Assembly (NCBI RefSeq): GCF_042139015.1
Contig: NZ_JBHIKY010000004.1
Span: 1-64,000 of the forward strand
Reading direction: 5' to 3'
Length of the DNA: 64,000 nt
DNA from: JBHIKY01 sp042139015
Lineage (GTDB): Bacteria > Bacillota > Bacilli > Bacillales > Marinococcaceae
Shown: positions 18,801 through 27,071 of the stretch, in pieces
How positions within the stretch are numbered: the first letter of the stretch is position 1
Layout: every line of letters starts with the position of its first letter
Translations under genes and position numbers: made by a program
Notes under the pieces: model-generated
Seen by the model: only the letters and a program-made list of their open reading frames with translations
The model's database searches: none
Told to the model about the DNA's origin: nothing

Positions 18801-18908
18801 GTTTATCGATTGTTTACGGCTACAGGCAAAGGCTTTGGCAGATTCGGCAAAAAAAAGAAAAAAGACAATCGCACTGACAACACTGAATATCAAGAATCTA
18901 CAGGCTGA
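15846..18908 (+). CDS. RND-family efflux transporter (AcrB/SwrC-like)
   Basis: 1020 residues from a GTG at 15846 preceded by AAAGGAG; the frame is open to 15786 but the family begins WLKFIVKRK. Two halves each have one membrane helix, a large external porter domain and five to six further helices. Family marks include ELMPSVELNGAYV, the TM4-type segment LGLGIGMMVDSSIVILESI with the proton-relay Asp region, and the second-half VIMLIGIVLNNAILLIDR. B. subtilis SwrC (YerP) of the same class exports surfactin. No membrane-fusion protein is encoded nearby, as is usual in Gram-positives. The external domains are strongly acidic. A terminator follows. Confidence 0.92.
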   Translation: MHWLKFIVKRKILVALLSVLVLFIGSYAVFELNKELMPSVELNGAYVEVSAGETPAIEVERMITEPIEQAVLGVEGVEDINSTTTIGHSSLQLTFAENSDDEVFSEVESLINSSTSDITAVEDVETGQYGTSQSYEFFMDVSGGNMDKMTAFAEDVLEPRLEELPEVRDVDVSGSVDEEMVIELDREELEDRGLDITQITETIQQVNNEATVGELREDNDSPSVRWNTSLENVEDVENIQIQTEEGLIQLDEIADASLEPMENSSFVWKNGTKDFMFVQVGRASEATQIDMANAVREEVDSIRKDGLVEGFTVNEMVAQADYVQDSIDSVSSNILIGGIIAIAVLFLFLRNVRATFIVGIAIPTSILLTFAAMWVFDYSVNMLTLIGLGLGIGMMVDSSIVILESIYRKKEQGFARLEAVLEGTKEVATAVIASMLTTIVVFLPIGLVGGEMGEFMIMLSAVVAITLISSVVVSFTLIPSLSENFLRLRKSKKRTKDGIFLTSYSRLVSKIVKKKRYSFTVISVFAIIFAGSLFFVQKIPMTIMPDMFNRYAELMVDLETGISPEDKEEIVAEMTSSLDEVKDVESSYVIDNGGMFYTIINMTKDDDITTDQDEVNDEIFRSLRALEENYPVENVQDVMSGGGGYPVQVNVEGDSFEELQSISDDFTNELESIDGIVGVTNSMERSSIEQIVELDENEIEDAGLSQPQIRQFIEQAFLTMPLGEMTVNEKDVPLMVQWDEATASEEALLDLEIPTADGNETLSTFIELTSVETPNEIAHRNGERQMSISADIEGADLGTINRDVQQTIDNFETPSGYSIEVAGDLEQQQELMMEMLLVLAIAIFLVYLVMAVQFNHLLHPIIVMSVIPMTIVGAILGLLITQRELSIMSGIGVIMLIGIVLNNAILLIDRTNQLRRDGHTVSDALIEAGRNRIRPILMTTFTTVGGMLPLALATGSSSSYQAPMATVIISGLLFASLITLVLIPAVYRLFTATGKGFGRFGKKKKKDNRTDNTEYQESTG

Positions 18909-18918
18909 TCTAGTAAAG

Positions 18919-18950
18919 CCCTTCTGGATATTACCTCCAGGAGGGTTTTT
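18919..18950 (+). terminator. Intrinsic terminator of the RND gene
   Basis: A 10-bp stem with one G-T pair (18919-18928 with 18936-18945), then a T run. Confidence 0.8.
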
Positions 18951-19030
18951 GTATGTTTAACAGCTTTTGATTAATAATCCGCCACTGTTGGGTAAAGACT
19001 AATATTATCCACAAATTGGAGGGAAATATT

Positions 19031-19447
19031 ATGAAGGAAGAAATGCAGGATGTGAAAAACATTGATTACGTGCTGAGATACCTTGTCCGTCTTGCAGACA
19101 ATGGAGCGGAATTAGATATCACATTGAATGTGAGCGGCATTACAATTTCCGGAATTCTGATCGGTAATGTTGCATACCTGACCGAGCTTGAAAATGAACT
19201 TCAGAATAATGAGCAGAATGAACTTGAAGAAAAAATGAGCACTTTTTTTGATAAATTGTCTGAAAAATTCCAGAAGGACAATGACCAGGATGAATACGAA
19301 ACTGGATATCTTCACTTAAAACAGGCTAAAATTATTAAGTCCCAGGGTCAATTTTTGATCGGAAGCGGCTTGTGGAGAGGAAAAATCGCTGATGTCAATG
19401 GGTTCAGCTTTGAATCAGTAAAGGAAAAGGAAAAAGCTCACGGGTAG
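19031..19447 (+). CDS. GvpU-like gas-vesicle accessory protein
   Basis: 138 residues from the ATG at 19031 with GGAGGG upstream. It shares the GvpU core: LDITLNVSGITISGILIG near the N-terminus, YLHLKQAKII in the middle and WRGKIADVNGF near the C-terminus. The middle (about 55-85) is a charged coiled-coil-like stretch. GvpU belongs to the B. megaterium gas-vesicle cluster, where it affects vesicle clustering. No gvp structural gene lies in this window, so the protein is either an orphan copy or has another role. It sits alone between the RND exporter terminator and a convergent amidohydrolase. Confidence 0.75.
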   Translation: MKEEMQDVKNIDYVLRYLVRLADNGAELDITLNVSGITISGILIGNVAYLTELENELQNNEQNELEEKMSTFFDKLSEKFQKDNDQDEYETGYLHLKQAKIIKSQGQFLIGSGLWRGKIADVNGFSFESVKEKEKAHG

Positions 19448-19468
19448 CCCCGGAGCTTTTTTATTTCC

Positions 19469-20764
19469 TTATTCTTCAATAATCGATTCAAGATAAGATT
19501 TAAGCACATGCACACCCTGAACGCAGTCATTTAAAGAAGACCATTCTTCCGGATGATGACTTATGCCATCTTTGCTTCTCACAAAAAGCATAGCAGCGGG
19601 AAGATGGCGGCCAATCACCATTGCATCATGACCTGCACCACTCGGGAGATCTGTTGCGAGTAAATGATGCTTTTCCATTGCCTGAGAAAATCTATTTTTT
19701 AAATGGATAGGAATCAGAACGGGGGCTACCTTTAACGTCTGCTGCCAGTGGCAGGCGACTCCAAAGTGTTCAGCGGATTTTTCCGCCTGTGCAATTACCA
19801 GCCTTATAAGCTCGTCTCTTTTATTCTCATAAATATCTCGAATATCGACCACCAGCGTCACTTTCCCTGGAATCACGTTAGCTCCATTCGGATAAACATG
19901 AAGCTTTCCCACAGTAGCCACTGCCGAACTGCTCAACGTCCCTGGAAGGTCCGGAACATCACTCACAAACTGGCCCGCTGCAGCTAAAGCATCCTGCCTT
20001 TCCGTCATTGGAGTATTCCCCGCATGTCCGGCTTTTCCTTCAAACGTTATCTCCATCCAGCAAGGCCCGGCGATTCCTGAAACGATCCCAACAGGCAGGT
20101 TCTGTTTCTCCAGCGTTTTTCCTTGCTCAATATGTACTTCAACAAAAGATTTTATTTTACTTAAATCCCGTTCAGCCCTGATGAATCCCTCTTCGGAAAG
20201 CCCTGCTTTCTCGAGAGCATTAAAAAACGAAATGGAATCAGAATCCTTTAACCCCCGCTGAACCTCCATATCTACATCGCCGGTCATCGCCCGGCTTCCG
20301 GTTAAACCGTTAGAAAACCTTGAGCCTTCTTCATCTGAAAAGATTACGGCTTCAAACGTCCTATTCGGCTGAAATCCAGATCGATTCCAGGATTCTGCTA
20401 CCTCAATGGCAGCAAGGACACCTAAAGGGCCGTCAAAATGCCCGCCATTGGGAACGCTGTCCACGTGTGAGCCACTCATAATTACCGGCAGATCCGGATG
20501 TTTTCCTTCAAGACGTCCAAACACATTACCTGCACCATCCTCGGTTACGGTTAGCCCTGCTTCCTGCATCCAGCCGATAATTACCTGCTTTGCTTGTTTT
20601 TCCTCAATCGAAAAACCTAAGCGCCGGCTCCCCCCTTCTTCGGTTAATCCTATTTCTGAAATTGCATGCAAACGCGCTGCTAAACGTCTTCCGTCAATAC
20701 CGTCGTAAGAAAATTGACTGCTGTAGTCACTCATTAACCTAGAATATAAATCCCAGTTATACAT
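19469..20764 (-). CDS. M20-family amidohydrolase (allantoate/N-carbamoyl-L-amino acid hydrolase)
   Basis: 431 residues. The binuclear metal site is complete: His100 (SGSHVDSV), Asp111 (GGHFDGPLG), Glu145/146 (FSDEEGSRF), His211 (VEVHIEQG) and a C-terminal His in DGISHHPEEWS. GAGHDAM and PNGANVIPG are hallmarks of the allantoate amidohydrolase / beta-ureidopropionase / N-carbamoylase subgroup. It hydrolyses N-carbamoyl or ureido substrates to release ammonia and CO2 or an amino acid. No purine or hydantoin genes are adjacent, so the substrate remains open. It is convergent with the GvpU-like gene, 21 bp away. Confidence 0.88.
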   Translation of the reverse strand: MYNWDLYSRLMSDYSSQFSYDGIDGRRLAARLHAISEIGLTEEGGSRRLGFSIEEKQAKQVIIGWMQEAGLTVTEDGAGNVFGRLEGKHPDLPVIMSGSHVDSVPNGGHFDGPLGVLAAIEVAESWNRSGFQPNRTFEAVIFSDEEGSRFSNGLTGSRAMTGDVDMEVQRGLKDSDSISFFNALEKAGLSEEGFIRAERDLSKIKSFVEVHIEQGKTLEKQNLPVGIVSGIAGPCWMEITFEGKAGHAGNTPMTERQDALAAAGQFVSDVPDLPGTLSSSAVATVGKLHVYPNGANVIPGKVTLVVDIRDIYENKRDELIRLVIAQAEKSAEHFGVACHWQQTLKVAPVLIPIHLKNRFSQAMEKHHLLATDLPSGAGHDAMVIGRHLPAAMLFVRSKDGISHHPEEWSSLNDCVQGVHVLKSYLESIIEE

Positions 20765-20947
20765 ACATGCACCTGCCTAATGGATTGTCATAATTACCAG
20801 TATATAGCACTTATTATACATTTTATCGTGAAAATTCACAGACTTATAAAGCAATGCTTTACTATTATTTTATACATTTCAATTCTTCGTAAGGAGTCAT
20901 GGGGATATCTATTGTCTCATAAGAATAACAAAAGAGGAGGTATTTCA

Positions 20948-21298
20948 ATGAAAAGTGGTTCATTTTCTACAATCATTTTAATACGGTATGTAACGGCATT
21001 CGTCTTTATCGTTTCAGGTATTATGAAAATCATAAGCCCAGATATAATAAATGATCTTGAACTCCCTTTTTCTTCCAATGTAATGCTTGCTGTAGCTGTA
21101 ATTGAAATCATCTGCGGTATTCTCATTTTCTTAGGCAAATATGTAAAAGAAGCGAGTATTGTACTGCTCATAATAGTGGCTGCCGCGTTGCTCCTGGTAA
21201 AAATTCCAACCATCCAATCGGGAGTTTTCTCCTTCCTATTTAACGCAAGGCTGGACGTTGTCATGATGGTGCTTTTATACATTCTGTTGCGCCGGTGA
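20948..21298 (+). CDS. DoxX-family membrane protein
   Basis: 116 residues from the ATG at 20948, with GAGGAGG ending seven bases upstream; the open frame back to 20780 has no ribosome site. Four predicted membrane helices and DoxX-type opening (IRYVTAFVFIVSGIMKI) plus EIICGILIFLGKY. DoxX-like proteins are small membrane proteins, some linked to thiol or redox homeostasis, but most are uncharacterised. Followed by a long hairpin with T-rich arm. Confidence 0.78.
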   Translation: MKSGSFSTIILIRYVTAFVFIVSGIMKIISPDIINDLELPFSSNVMLAVAVIEIICGILIFLGKYVKEASIVLLIIVAAALLLVKIPTIQSGVFSFLFNARLDVVMMVLLYILLRR

Positions 21299-21340
21299 GC
21301 TGTAAGAATCCACCCCCCTCTATTTCCATCGTTTAAAATA

Positions 21341-21395
21341 CTGAGAAAATCGGGAAAAGAAAGGTAATCCTGCTTCCCGGTTTTTTCAGTTTTAT
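21341..21395 (+). terminator. Long-stem terminator after the DoxX gene
   Basis: A 16-bp stem with two wobble pairs (21341-21356 with 21374-21389) and a T-rich tail. The next gene starts 23 bp after the stem. Confidence 0.7.
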
Positions 21396-21411
21396 ATTAC
21401 ATAGAAAGGAA

Positions 21412-22347
21412 GTGCATTCCATCGCCAAACAAGCTGTTACTGTAATGAAAGGTGGAATTCTGCTGCTGCGTTCCATCGCTGTAATCTCCTCTAGCGTAGC
21501 CACAATAATATCAACGATGCTTCCTTTATTTTTATATGTATCCACCCCAAATATTGAGTTAATTTCAATCTTTATTCTTCTTATCTTTAGTGCCTTTCTC
21601 ATACACGGGGTACTGACGCATGCATTAAATGATTACACAGACCACCTATCGGGAACGGATACGAACAGCCCTGCAATTTTATCCGGGGGCAGCCGGGTGA
21701 TACAAACGGAGGTATTTTCGGTTGAATCTCTCGGCAGGTTCGGGAAATGGCTAAGCATTTTACTAGTAATGATTTTACTTGTTTTTCTTATGCTCGGTTA
21801 TTACCGCCTGGCGGTCCTGTTATTTGTAGGGTTGTGGGCAGCGGTCGCATATTCTGTACCTCCGCTGCGGTTCAGCTACCGGCCATTTATCGGAGAATGG
21901 CTCTGTACCTTTCCTTCCGTATTATTTCTAGGATTTGCAGGGGCCTGGCTTGCATTGGGGTCACCTCCAGAGTGGGCTCTGCAGAATGCAGTAATTAACG
22001 CATTAATATGTATAGCATGGGTAATGGTTCACCACATTCCGGACCTGGACGCTGATAAGAATGCCGTTCCTCCAAAAAGGACAAGTGTAGTATGGGCTGC
22101 AGAAAAATTCGGATTGGCGTGGAGCCGTCTGCCTGCACTCACCTATTATTTTTTGGCTTTTACCTGCACCGCATGGCTTATACCTGAACGTTTCTGGGCC
22201 GGTGCCGGGGTAACTATTGTTACCGCTGTCTCCGCTTTGTTCATTTTTAAAATGAACGTAGCTGACCCGGTACAAGTCTCATCTTATGAAAAAATAATGC
22301 TGATGCTGGCAATATTGAATGCAGTCTGGCTTGGCATATTTATTTAA
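21412..22347 (+). CDS. UbiA-type prenyltransferase-like membrane protein
   Basis: 311 residues with about eight or nine membrane helices. The two aspartate-rich UbiA motifs are present in modified form: HALNDYTDHLSGTD (about 70-83) and HIPDLDADKNAVPPKRT (about 206-222). UbiA enzymes join a prenyl diphosphate to an aromatic or other acceptor; MenA is the familiar Bacillus example. This protein is not clearly MenA and no quinone gene is nearby, so the substrate is unknown. The start used is a GTG with AAAGGA very close (2-3 bases); the ATG eleven codons later (21448) is an alternative. The gene is close to the HAD gene downstream, suggesting an operon. Confidence 0.75.
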   Translation: MHSIAKQAVTVMKGGILLLRSIAVISSSVATIISTMLPLFLYVSTPNIELISIFILLIFSAFLIHGVLTHALNDYTDHLSGTDTNSPAILSGGSRVIQTEVFSVESLGRFGKWLSILLVMILLVFLMLGYYRLAVLLFVGLWAAVAYSVPPLRFSYRPFIGEWLCTFPSVLFLGFAGAWLALGSPPEWALQNAVINALICIAWVMVHHIPDLDADKNAVPPKRTSVVWAAEKFGLAWSRLPALTYYFLAFTCTAWLIPERFWAGAGVTIVTAVSALFIFKMNVADPVQVSSYEKIMLMLAILNAVWLGIFI

Positions 22348-22363
22348 AAAGGGAGTGGAAATA

Positions 22364-22996
22364 TTGAAAGCAATTATATTTGATTTTGATGGGACGCTTG
22401 CGAATACCCTTCCTGTGAATATCTATAGTTTTCAGCAGGTCTTTAAGAAATTTGATAATAAATCACTCTCTAATAATGAAGTGGTCGATCTGTTTGGTCC
22501 CCCCGAACCGGAGATTATTACTGAGCAGTTGAATAATACCCAGCTGGAGGAAGCGATAGAGCATTATTTTAAAGTGTATGAGGATCACCACAACCGGCTC
22601 GTTGATAAAAACCATGAAATAGAGAAAATGCTGGCTGTAATAAAGCAAAAAGATATTAAATTAGGGGTAGTCACCGGTAAATCGAGAAGAAGCTTAAACA
22701 TATCGCTGGAAAAGCTGGATTTGAAAGAACAGTTCGATGTAATCGTTACTGGGGACGAAGTGGACGATGATAAGCCAAATCCTGAAGGAGTGCTCAAGGC
22801 ATTATCTGAGCTGAATGTGACCAATGAGGAAGCGATGTACATTGGGGACAGCGACGGGGACATTCATGCTGGAAAACGTGCTGGGCTGGCAGTCGCCGGT
22901 GTTCAATGGCTCCCGGAATATCAGTCCTCCGAATACACCACAGAACCGGATGCCGTGTTTACACGACCTGATGAATTATTTGGTTTTCTCAAGTAG
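22364..22996 (+). CDS. HAD-family phosphatase (phosphoglycolate/pyrophosphatase-like)
   Basis: 210 residues from a TTG at 22364 with AAGGGAGTGG upstream; the frame reading back to 22319 overlaps the UbiA-like gene and lacks the family start. HAD motifs: I, FDFDGTLANT (nucleophile Asp); II, VVTGKS; III, Lys in DKPNPEG; IV, IGDSDGDIHAGKRAG. A helical cap lies between motifs I and II, the form seen in phosphoglycolate phosphatase and PpaX. The substrate cannot be assigned. It begins 16 bp after the UbiA-like gene, so the two are likely co-transcribed. Confidence 0.85.
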   Translation: MKAIIFDFDGTLANTLPVNIYSFQQVFKKFDNKSLSNNEVVDLFGPPEPEIITEQLNNTQLEEAIEHYFKVYEDHHNRLVDKNHEIEKMLAVIKQKDIKLGVVTGKSRRSLNISLEKLDLKEQFDVIVTGDEVDDDKPNPEGVLKALSELNVTNEEAMYIGDSDGDIHAGKRAGLAVAGVQWLPEYQSSEYTTEPDAVFTRPDELFGFLK

Positions 22997-23145
22997 AAAA
23001 TAAGATGTAGCACGGATAGAAATAGAAATCGGTTGTACCGTTGAGCAGCGATTTCGCTCGTAAGCTGCGGAGGCGGTCGCTTGCCGCCTGCAGCCTTGAA
23101 TGCCAGAATGAAGGCCCGTTAATAATCGATATAATTTATTTAATA

Positions 23146-24252
23146 TTATCGCAGTGGGTCGTACGCTCGTAAATCCATCGATATATTATTTTTCACAGCT
23201 AATTCAGCGGCAATTACTCCTGCCAGCGGTCCCATAGTTAGACCAGATGGGCCAAGTCCTGTGGCAATTACGAGGTTTTTTACTTCAGGCACATTTCCTA
23301 ATAACGGCAGCTGGTCTTCTGACGCAGGACGGAATCCAATCCGGCTTTCGAGGAGGGTGGCATCCGCAAGCCCTGGTGCAATCTTTAGTCCTTCCTGAAG
23401 CACTTCATGCACTCCTCCTGCCGTCAGCCGGTAATCAAAGCCTGACCCAGTCTCTCTCGTTGCTCCGATGACAACTCTTGAATCAGCAAATGAAACTAAA
23501 TAGTGACTGCTCTGCGGCAAAATTACAGGCCAGGCAGCAGTATCTTTTCCGTTTATTTCAAGGTGAATAATCTGTCCTCTTTGTGGCTCAACTTTTACAT
23601 GAACCCCGATTGAATTCAGCTGTTTTTTTACCCAGGCCCCTCCCGCCGCTATGACGGCATCTGCTTCGATGTCCCGGTCCTCCATTAATATTCGTGTGCA
23701 GCGACCGTTTTCTATGTGCAGGTCTGCTTCTCCGTGATGTATCACGGCCCCATGTTTTTTGGCAGCTCTTTTCATGGCAAGTCGTATTAAATTCCCGTCT
23801 ACCCTTGCCCCTCCTGTTACATGTACAGCTTGAAGTCCCTCTCGCAGAGGAGGAAACAGTTCTCTCGCCTGCTGTGAATTTAAGCGTCTGATTTTCCCCG
23901 CTTCCGGAAATGCTTCCCTTCTTTTCATTACCATTGCTTCAAGCCGATCAAGCTCTGAACCGTTATCACTAACCGCCATAGCACCTGAATAACAAAAACC
24001 AGTCTGAGATTCTTCATCCTGATTCAAAAGCTCAATCAACTTAGGATAATAACATGCTGATTCTTTCGCGAAACGATACCAATCCGGGTTCACTGCTTTA
24101 GAAGAAAGCCACGGGCAGATAATACCAGCCCCGGCAGCTGTCGCTTCACCTTGATGCTCTTTATCAATAAGCAGCACTTCAAAACCATTCCTGGAGAGAT
24201 GATACGCCGCACTTACTCCAACAATTCCTGCTCCGACAATCGCTATTTTCAA
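23146..24252 (-). CDS. FAD-dependent amino acid oxidase/dehydrogenase (DAO family, glycine oxidase-like)
   Basis: 368 residues from a TTG at 24252 (LKIAIVGAG), with GGAGGAG just upstream; the frame to 24357 would add residues before the FAD-binding fold. Dinucleotide site GAGIVGVSAAYHL, then a second DAO block GIICPWLS, and a C-terminal FAD site ATGLGPSGLTMGP. It should oxidise an amino acid or amine in the cytoplasm, or at the membrane surface, to imine and then keto acid. B. subtilis ThiO (glycine oxidase) is similar in size, but there are no thiamine genes here. It diverges from the Zn-alcohol dehydrogenase. Confidence 0.85.
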   Translation of the reverse strand: MKIAIVGAGIVGVSAAYHLSRNGFEVLLIDKEHQGEATAAGAGIICPWLSSKAVNPDWYRFAKESACYYPKLIELLNQDEESQTGFCYSGAMAVSDNGSELDRLEAMVMKRREAFPEAGKIRRLNSQQARELFPPLREGLQAVHVTGGARVDGNLIRLAMKRAAKKHGAVIHHGEADLHIENGRCTRILMEDRDIEADAVIAAGGAWVKKQLNSIGVHVKVEPQRGQIIHLEINGKDTAAWPVILPQSSHYLVSFADSRVVIGATRETGSGFDYRLTAGGVHEVLQEGLKIAPGLADATLLESRIGFRPASEDQLPLLGNVPEVKNLVIATGLGPSGLTMGPLAGVIAAELAVKNNISMDLRAYDPLR

Positions 24253-24510
24253 GCATACTCCTCCTAACAATTGCAGGTATATATACCAGTTTATCACAGG
24301 CATATATTCTGCCAAATTTTCGGCTTGTCCGCCGACAAATTGTCGGTATTTTTTCATTTTTCACAAAAATTTTCTACATGAAAGACAGAAATTTTTCTTT
24401 TTTATTTATGTAAGATAATTCTTATTAAAGGGTGAAAGTATAAAAAACCTGACCCTATCGCCATTTAGACGCCGAACAAGCCTAGTTTTCCCTTAGCAGT
24501 CTTAAGAAAA

Positions 24511-24526
24511 TGGCACATTTTTTGCA
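24511..24526 (+). promoter_or_regulatory. Sigma-54 (-24/-12) promoter of the Zn-alcohol dehydrogenase
   Basis: TGGCAC (24511-24516), five bases, then TTGCA (24522-24526). GG and GC are separated by exactly 10 bp, the invariant spacing of SigL promoters. It lies 45 bp before the adhP-like start codon. A sigma-54 activator gene (25632-27071) lies immediately downstream of that gene. Confidence 0.92.
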
Positions 24527-24570
24527 ATAAAATGTCAATGTACGACTAATGAAGAGGAGGAGTTATTAAG

Positions 24571-25587
24571 ATGAAAGCAGCCGTGGTTAATGAATTTAAT
24601 CAGAAACTGGAAATTAAGGATGTTCCGATCCCGGAGCTCGAACATGGAGAGATTCTTGTCAAAATTCATTCGTGCGGGGTCTGCCACACCGACCTGCACG
24701 CAGCACATGGAGACTGGCCTGTTAAACCAAAGCTTCCGTTAATTCCTGGTCATGAAGGTGTTGGTGTAATAGAAAAAGTTGGGGAGGGGGTCGGCTCACT
24801 CAAAGTCGGAGATCGTGTCGGCATTCCGTGGCTGTACTCTGCCTGCGGTGAATGTGAATACTGTTTATCAGGGCGGGAAACTCTTTGTCTCGATCAGCTT
24901 AATGCCGGTTACTCCGTAGATGGTGGGTATGCAGAGTACTGCAAGGCCCCTGCTGCATATACGTCTAAAATTCCCGATTCTCTGTCTTTTGACGAGGTGG
25001 CTCCTTTGTTTTGTGCAGGGGTTACCACTTACAAAGCACTGAAGGTATCAGAGGCGAAGCCGGGGGACTGGGTTGCAATTTACGGCATTGGGGGGTTAGG
25101 CCATGTGGCGGTACAATATGCAAAAGCCATGGGACTGAATGTCATCGCCGTTGATGTCCGGGATGATAAGCTGCAGCTTGCGAAAGAATTAGGTGCTGAT
25201 GATGTAGTTAATGGCATGAATTCAGATCCTGCCGAAGCAATACAGGACAGGCTCGGAGGTGTTCAGGCAGCCATCAGCGTAGCTGTGAACGCCAAAGCAT
25301 TTGAACAGGCGTATCATTCTGTAAAACGTGGAGGCAGCCTTGTAGTTGTTGGCCTGCCAACCGGGGAACTGCCAATTCCAATTTTTAACACCGTATTAAA
25401 TGGTGTGACTGTAAAAGGTTCAATTGTCGGAACAAGAAAGGATTTACAGGAATGCTTAAATCTTGCGGCACAAGGAAAAATAAAAACAATGATTGAAACA
25501 AAAGAATTGGAAGACATTAATGAAGTCTTTGAAAGCATGGAGAACGGGGAAATAAACGGCAGAGTCGTAATAAAAATGGCTCAATAA
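24571..25587 (+). CDS. adhP: Zinc-dependent alcohol dehydrogenase
   Basis: 338 residues, the AdhP/AdhA length. Catalytic zinc ligands Cys38 and His61 (SCGVCHTDLHA, PGHEGVG); structural zinc Cys92, Cys95, Cys98 and Cys106 (SACGECEYC, ETLC). The Rossmann site is GIGGLGHVAVQYAKAMG, followed by Asp195 in VDVRDDK, which favours NAD over NADP. It oxidises primary alcohols to aldehydes or runs in reverse. AGGAGG lies before the ATG. Expression should depend on SigL and an activator, unlike most Bacillus adh genes. A bidirectional terminator separates it from the convergent regulator operon. Confidence 0.93.
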   Translation: MKAAVVNEFNQKLEIKDVPIPELEHGEILVKIHSCGVCHTDLHAAHGDWPVKPKLPLIPGHEGVGVIEKVGEGVGSLKVGDRVGIPWLYSACGECEYCLSGRETLCLDQLNAGYSVDGGYAEYCKAPAAYTSKIPDSLSFDEVAPLFCAGVTTYKALKVSEAKPGDWVAIYGIGGLGHVAVQYAKAMGLNVIAVDVRDDKLQLAKELGADDVVNGMNSDPAEAIQDRLGGVQAAISVAVNAKAFEQAYHSVKRGGSLVVVGLPTGELPIPIFNTVLNGVTVKGSIVGTRKDLQECLNLAAQGKIKTMIETKELEDINEVFESMENGEINGRVVIKMAQ

Positions 25588-25599
25588 TACTAGTAACAA

Positions 25600-25631
25600 A
25601 TAGGGCCGTGCTTTCTAATCTGCGGCCCTAT
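25600..25631. terminator. Bidirectional terminator between adhP-like gene and regulator operon
   Basis: A perfect 9-bp stem (25600-25608 with 25623-25631) between convergent genes. Confidence 0.75.
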
Positions 25632-27071
25632 TCAATTTCCCTTTTCATTTAAAATATAACGAAGCTTCCTGCTGTTTATACCCAGCATTTCTGCTGCTTT
25701 TCTACGATCGCCGTCAGTATAATCGAGAGCCTTCTGCGCAAATTCCCGGCTGATATCTTTTTCTGCCTCCCTCAGCTCTTCAATTATGGCATCAATAGAC
25801 AATTCATTTCCTTCTTCTATTCTGTGTAAATACTTATGTTTCCAAGTTTTTGAGAGCGGTCCTGCAGCTGTCATGGTTTCCAGTGGCAGAGGCGCTGACT
25901 CTGAAGCGGTTGAGGTATTTCCCCCATTGCTTTTGTGTATTAGAATGGCTGATTTCTCAATGACATTCTTCACTCCTTCCGTTATCGCTGCTGCCCTCAT
26001 TAATACATTTGTCAGTTCCCGGATGTTACCCGGCCAATCATGTGCCTTTAATAATTGCAGAGCCTCCCTGGATAATTGCATCGTATCGAATCCCTGCTCC
26101 TGCAATAAGAAGTAAGCAAGTTCTTCGATATCCTCCATTCGCTGCCTAAGAGGGGGCATTGTCAGGGTCACAACTTCAAGCCTGTACAATAGGTCCTTTC
26201 GGAACACTCCTTTGTCTGCTTCCTCATGCAGATTCCGGTTCGTGGAAGCTATGATTCGTGCTCCTGTTCTTCTTACTTTTTCTCCTCCGACCCGCATGAA
26301 TTCTCTTGTTTCTAGTACACGCAGAAGCTTCACCTGAATTGACAAATCCGCTTCTCCGATCTCATCAAGCAGCAATGTTCCTGTGGAAGCGAGTTCAAAG
26401 ACTCCTTTTCTTGTTTTTACCGCCCCAGTAAAAGCTCCAGCCTCATGACCGAATAACTCGCTTTCCAGTACTTGCTCTGCCAGCGCTCCGCAATTAATTG
26501 CCAAGAAAGGAGAATTTTCATCTGCTGCAGAGAGCTCGTGGATAAATTGGGCGAGCTTTTCTTTTCCTGTCCCAGTCTCACCTTCAATTAATATATTGAT
26601 ATTTTTGGACGCAAACGTAGCTGCTAACCGTAGCGTCTCCTGCATCCTCGGACTTTGGCCAATAAACATACCGGATTTTTCCGCTAGAAGCTGAGTTGAA
26701 AAGGGAGGGGCTGTATGATCTGTCGACTCCAGTACCTTTTCAATTACGGCGATGTCATCAAATGGCTTTTCTAAATAGTCTTCAGCTCCCAGTCTGATTG
26801 CCTCTACCGCTGTTTTTACTGTACTATATCCAGTCATCATTATTGCTTTTCCAGCTGGAAATTTTATCTTTATTGTTTTTAATAATTCTAAACCTGTAAC
26901 ATCCGGAAGCTTTAGATCAATAAATGCAAAATCAACATTCATTGTTTTATCAATTGCTTTTTCTGAACTGGCTCGGTCGGAAGCTGTGATCGGGTGATGT
27001 CCGTGAGAGTGACACAAATATTGAAACAATTCTCTAATCTCCTGATCGTCATCAATTATAAGAATATTCAT
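25632..27071 (-). CDS. NtrC-type sigma-54-dependent response regulator
   Basis: 479 residues in three domains. Receiver 1-118 has the acidic pocket Asp7-9 and phospho-acceptor Asp52 (FIDLKLPDVTG). The AAA+ domain (about 135-375) has Walker A GETGTGKE (164-171), the sigma-54-contacting GAFTGA loop (212-217) and Walker B GTLLLDEIGE (231-240), all intact. The C-terminal Fis-type helix-turn-helix is GDRRKAAEMLGINSRKLRYI. It should bind upstream of and activate the SigL promoter at 24511. Its gene overlaps the kinase gene by 20 bp and is the last gene of the Fe-alcohol dehydrogenase operon. Confidence 0.95.
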   Translation of the reverse strand: MNILIIDDDQEIRELFQYLCHSHGHHPITASDRASSEKAIDKTMNVDFAFIDLKLPDVTGLELLKTIKIKFPAGKAIMMTGYSTVKTAVEAIRLGAEDYLEKPFDDIAVIEKVLESTDHTAPPFSTQLLAEKSGMFIGQSPRMQETLRLAATFASKNINILIEGETGTGKEKLAQFIHELSAADENSPFLAINCGALAEQVLESELFGHEAGAFTGAVKTRKGVFELASTGTLLLDEIGEADLSIQVKLLRVLETREFMRVGGEKVRRTGARIIASTNRNLHEEADKGVFRKDLLYRLEVVTLTMPPLRQRMEDIEELAYFLLQEQGFDTMQLSREALQLLKAHDWPGNIRELTNVLMRAAAITEGVKNVIEKSAILIHKSNGGNTSTASESAPLPLETMTAAGPLSKTWKHKYLHRIEEGNELSIDAIIEELREAEKDISREFAQKALDYTDGDRRKAAEMLGINSRKLRYILNEKGN

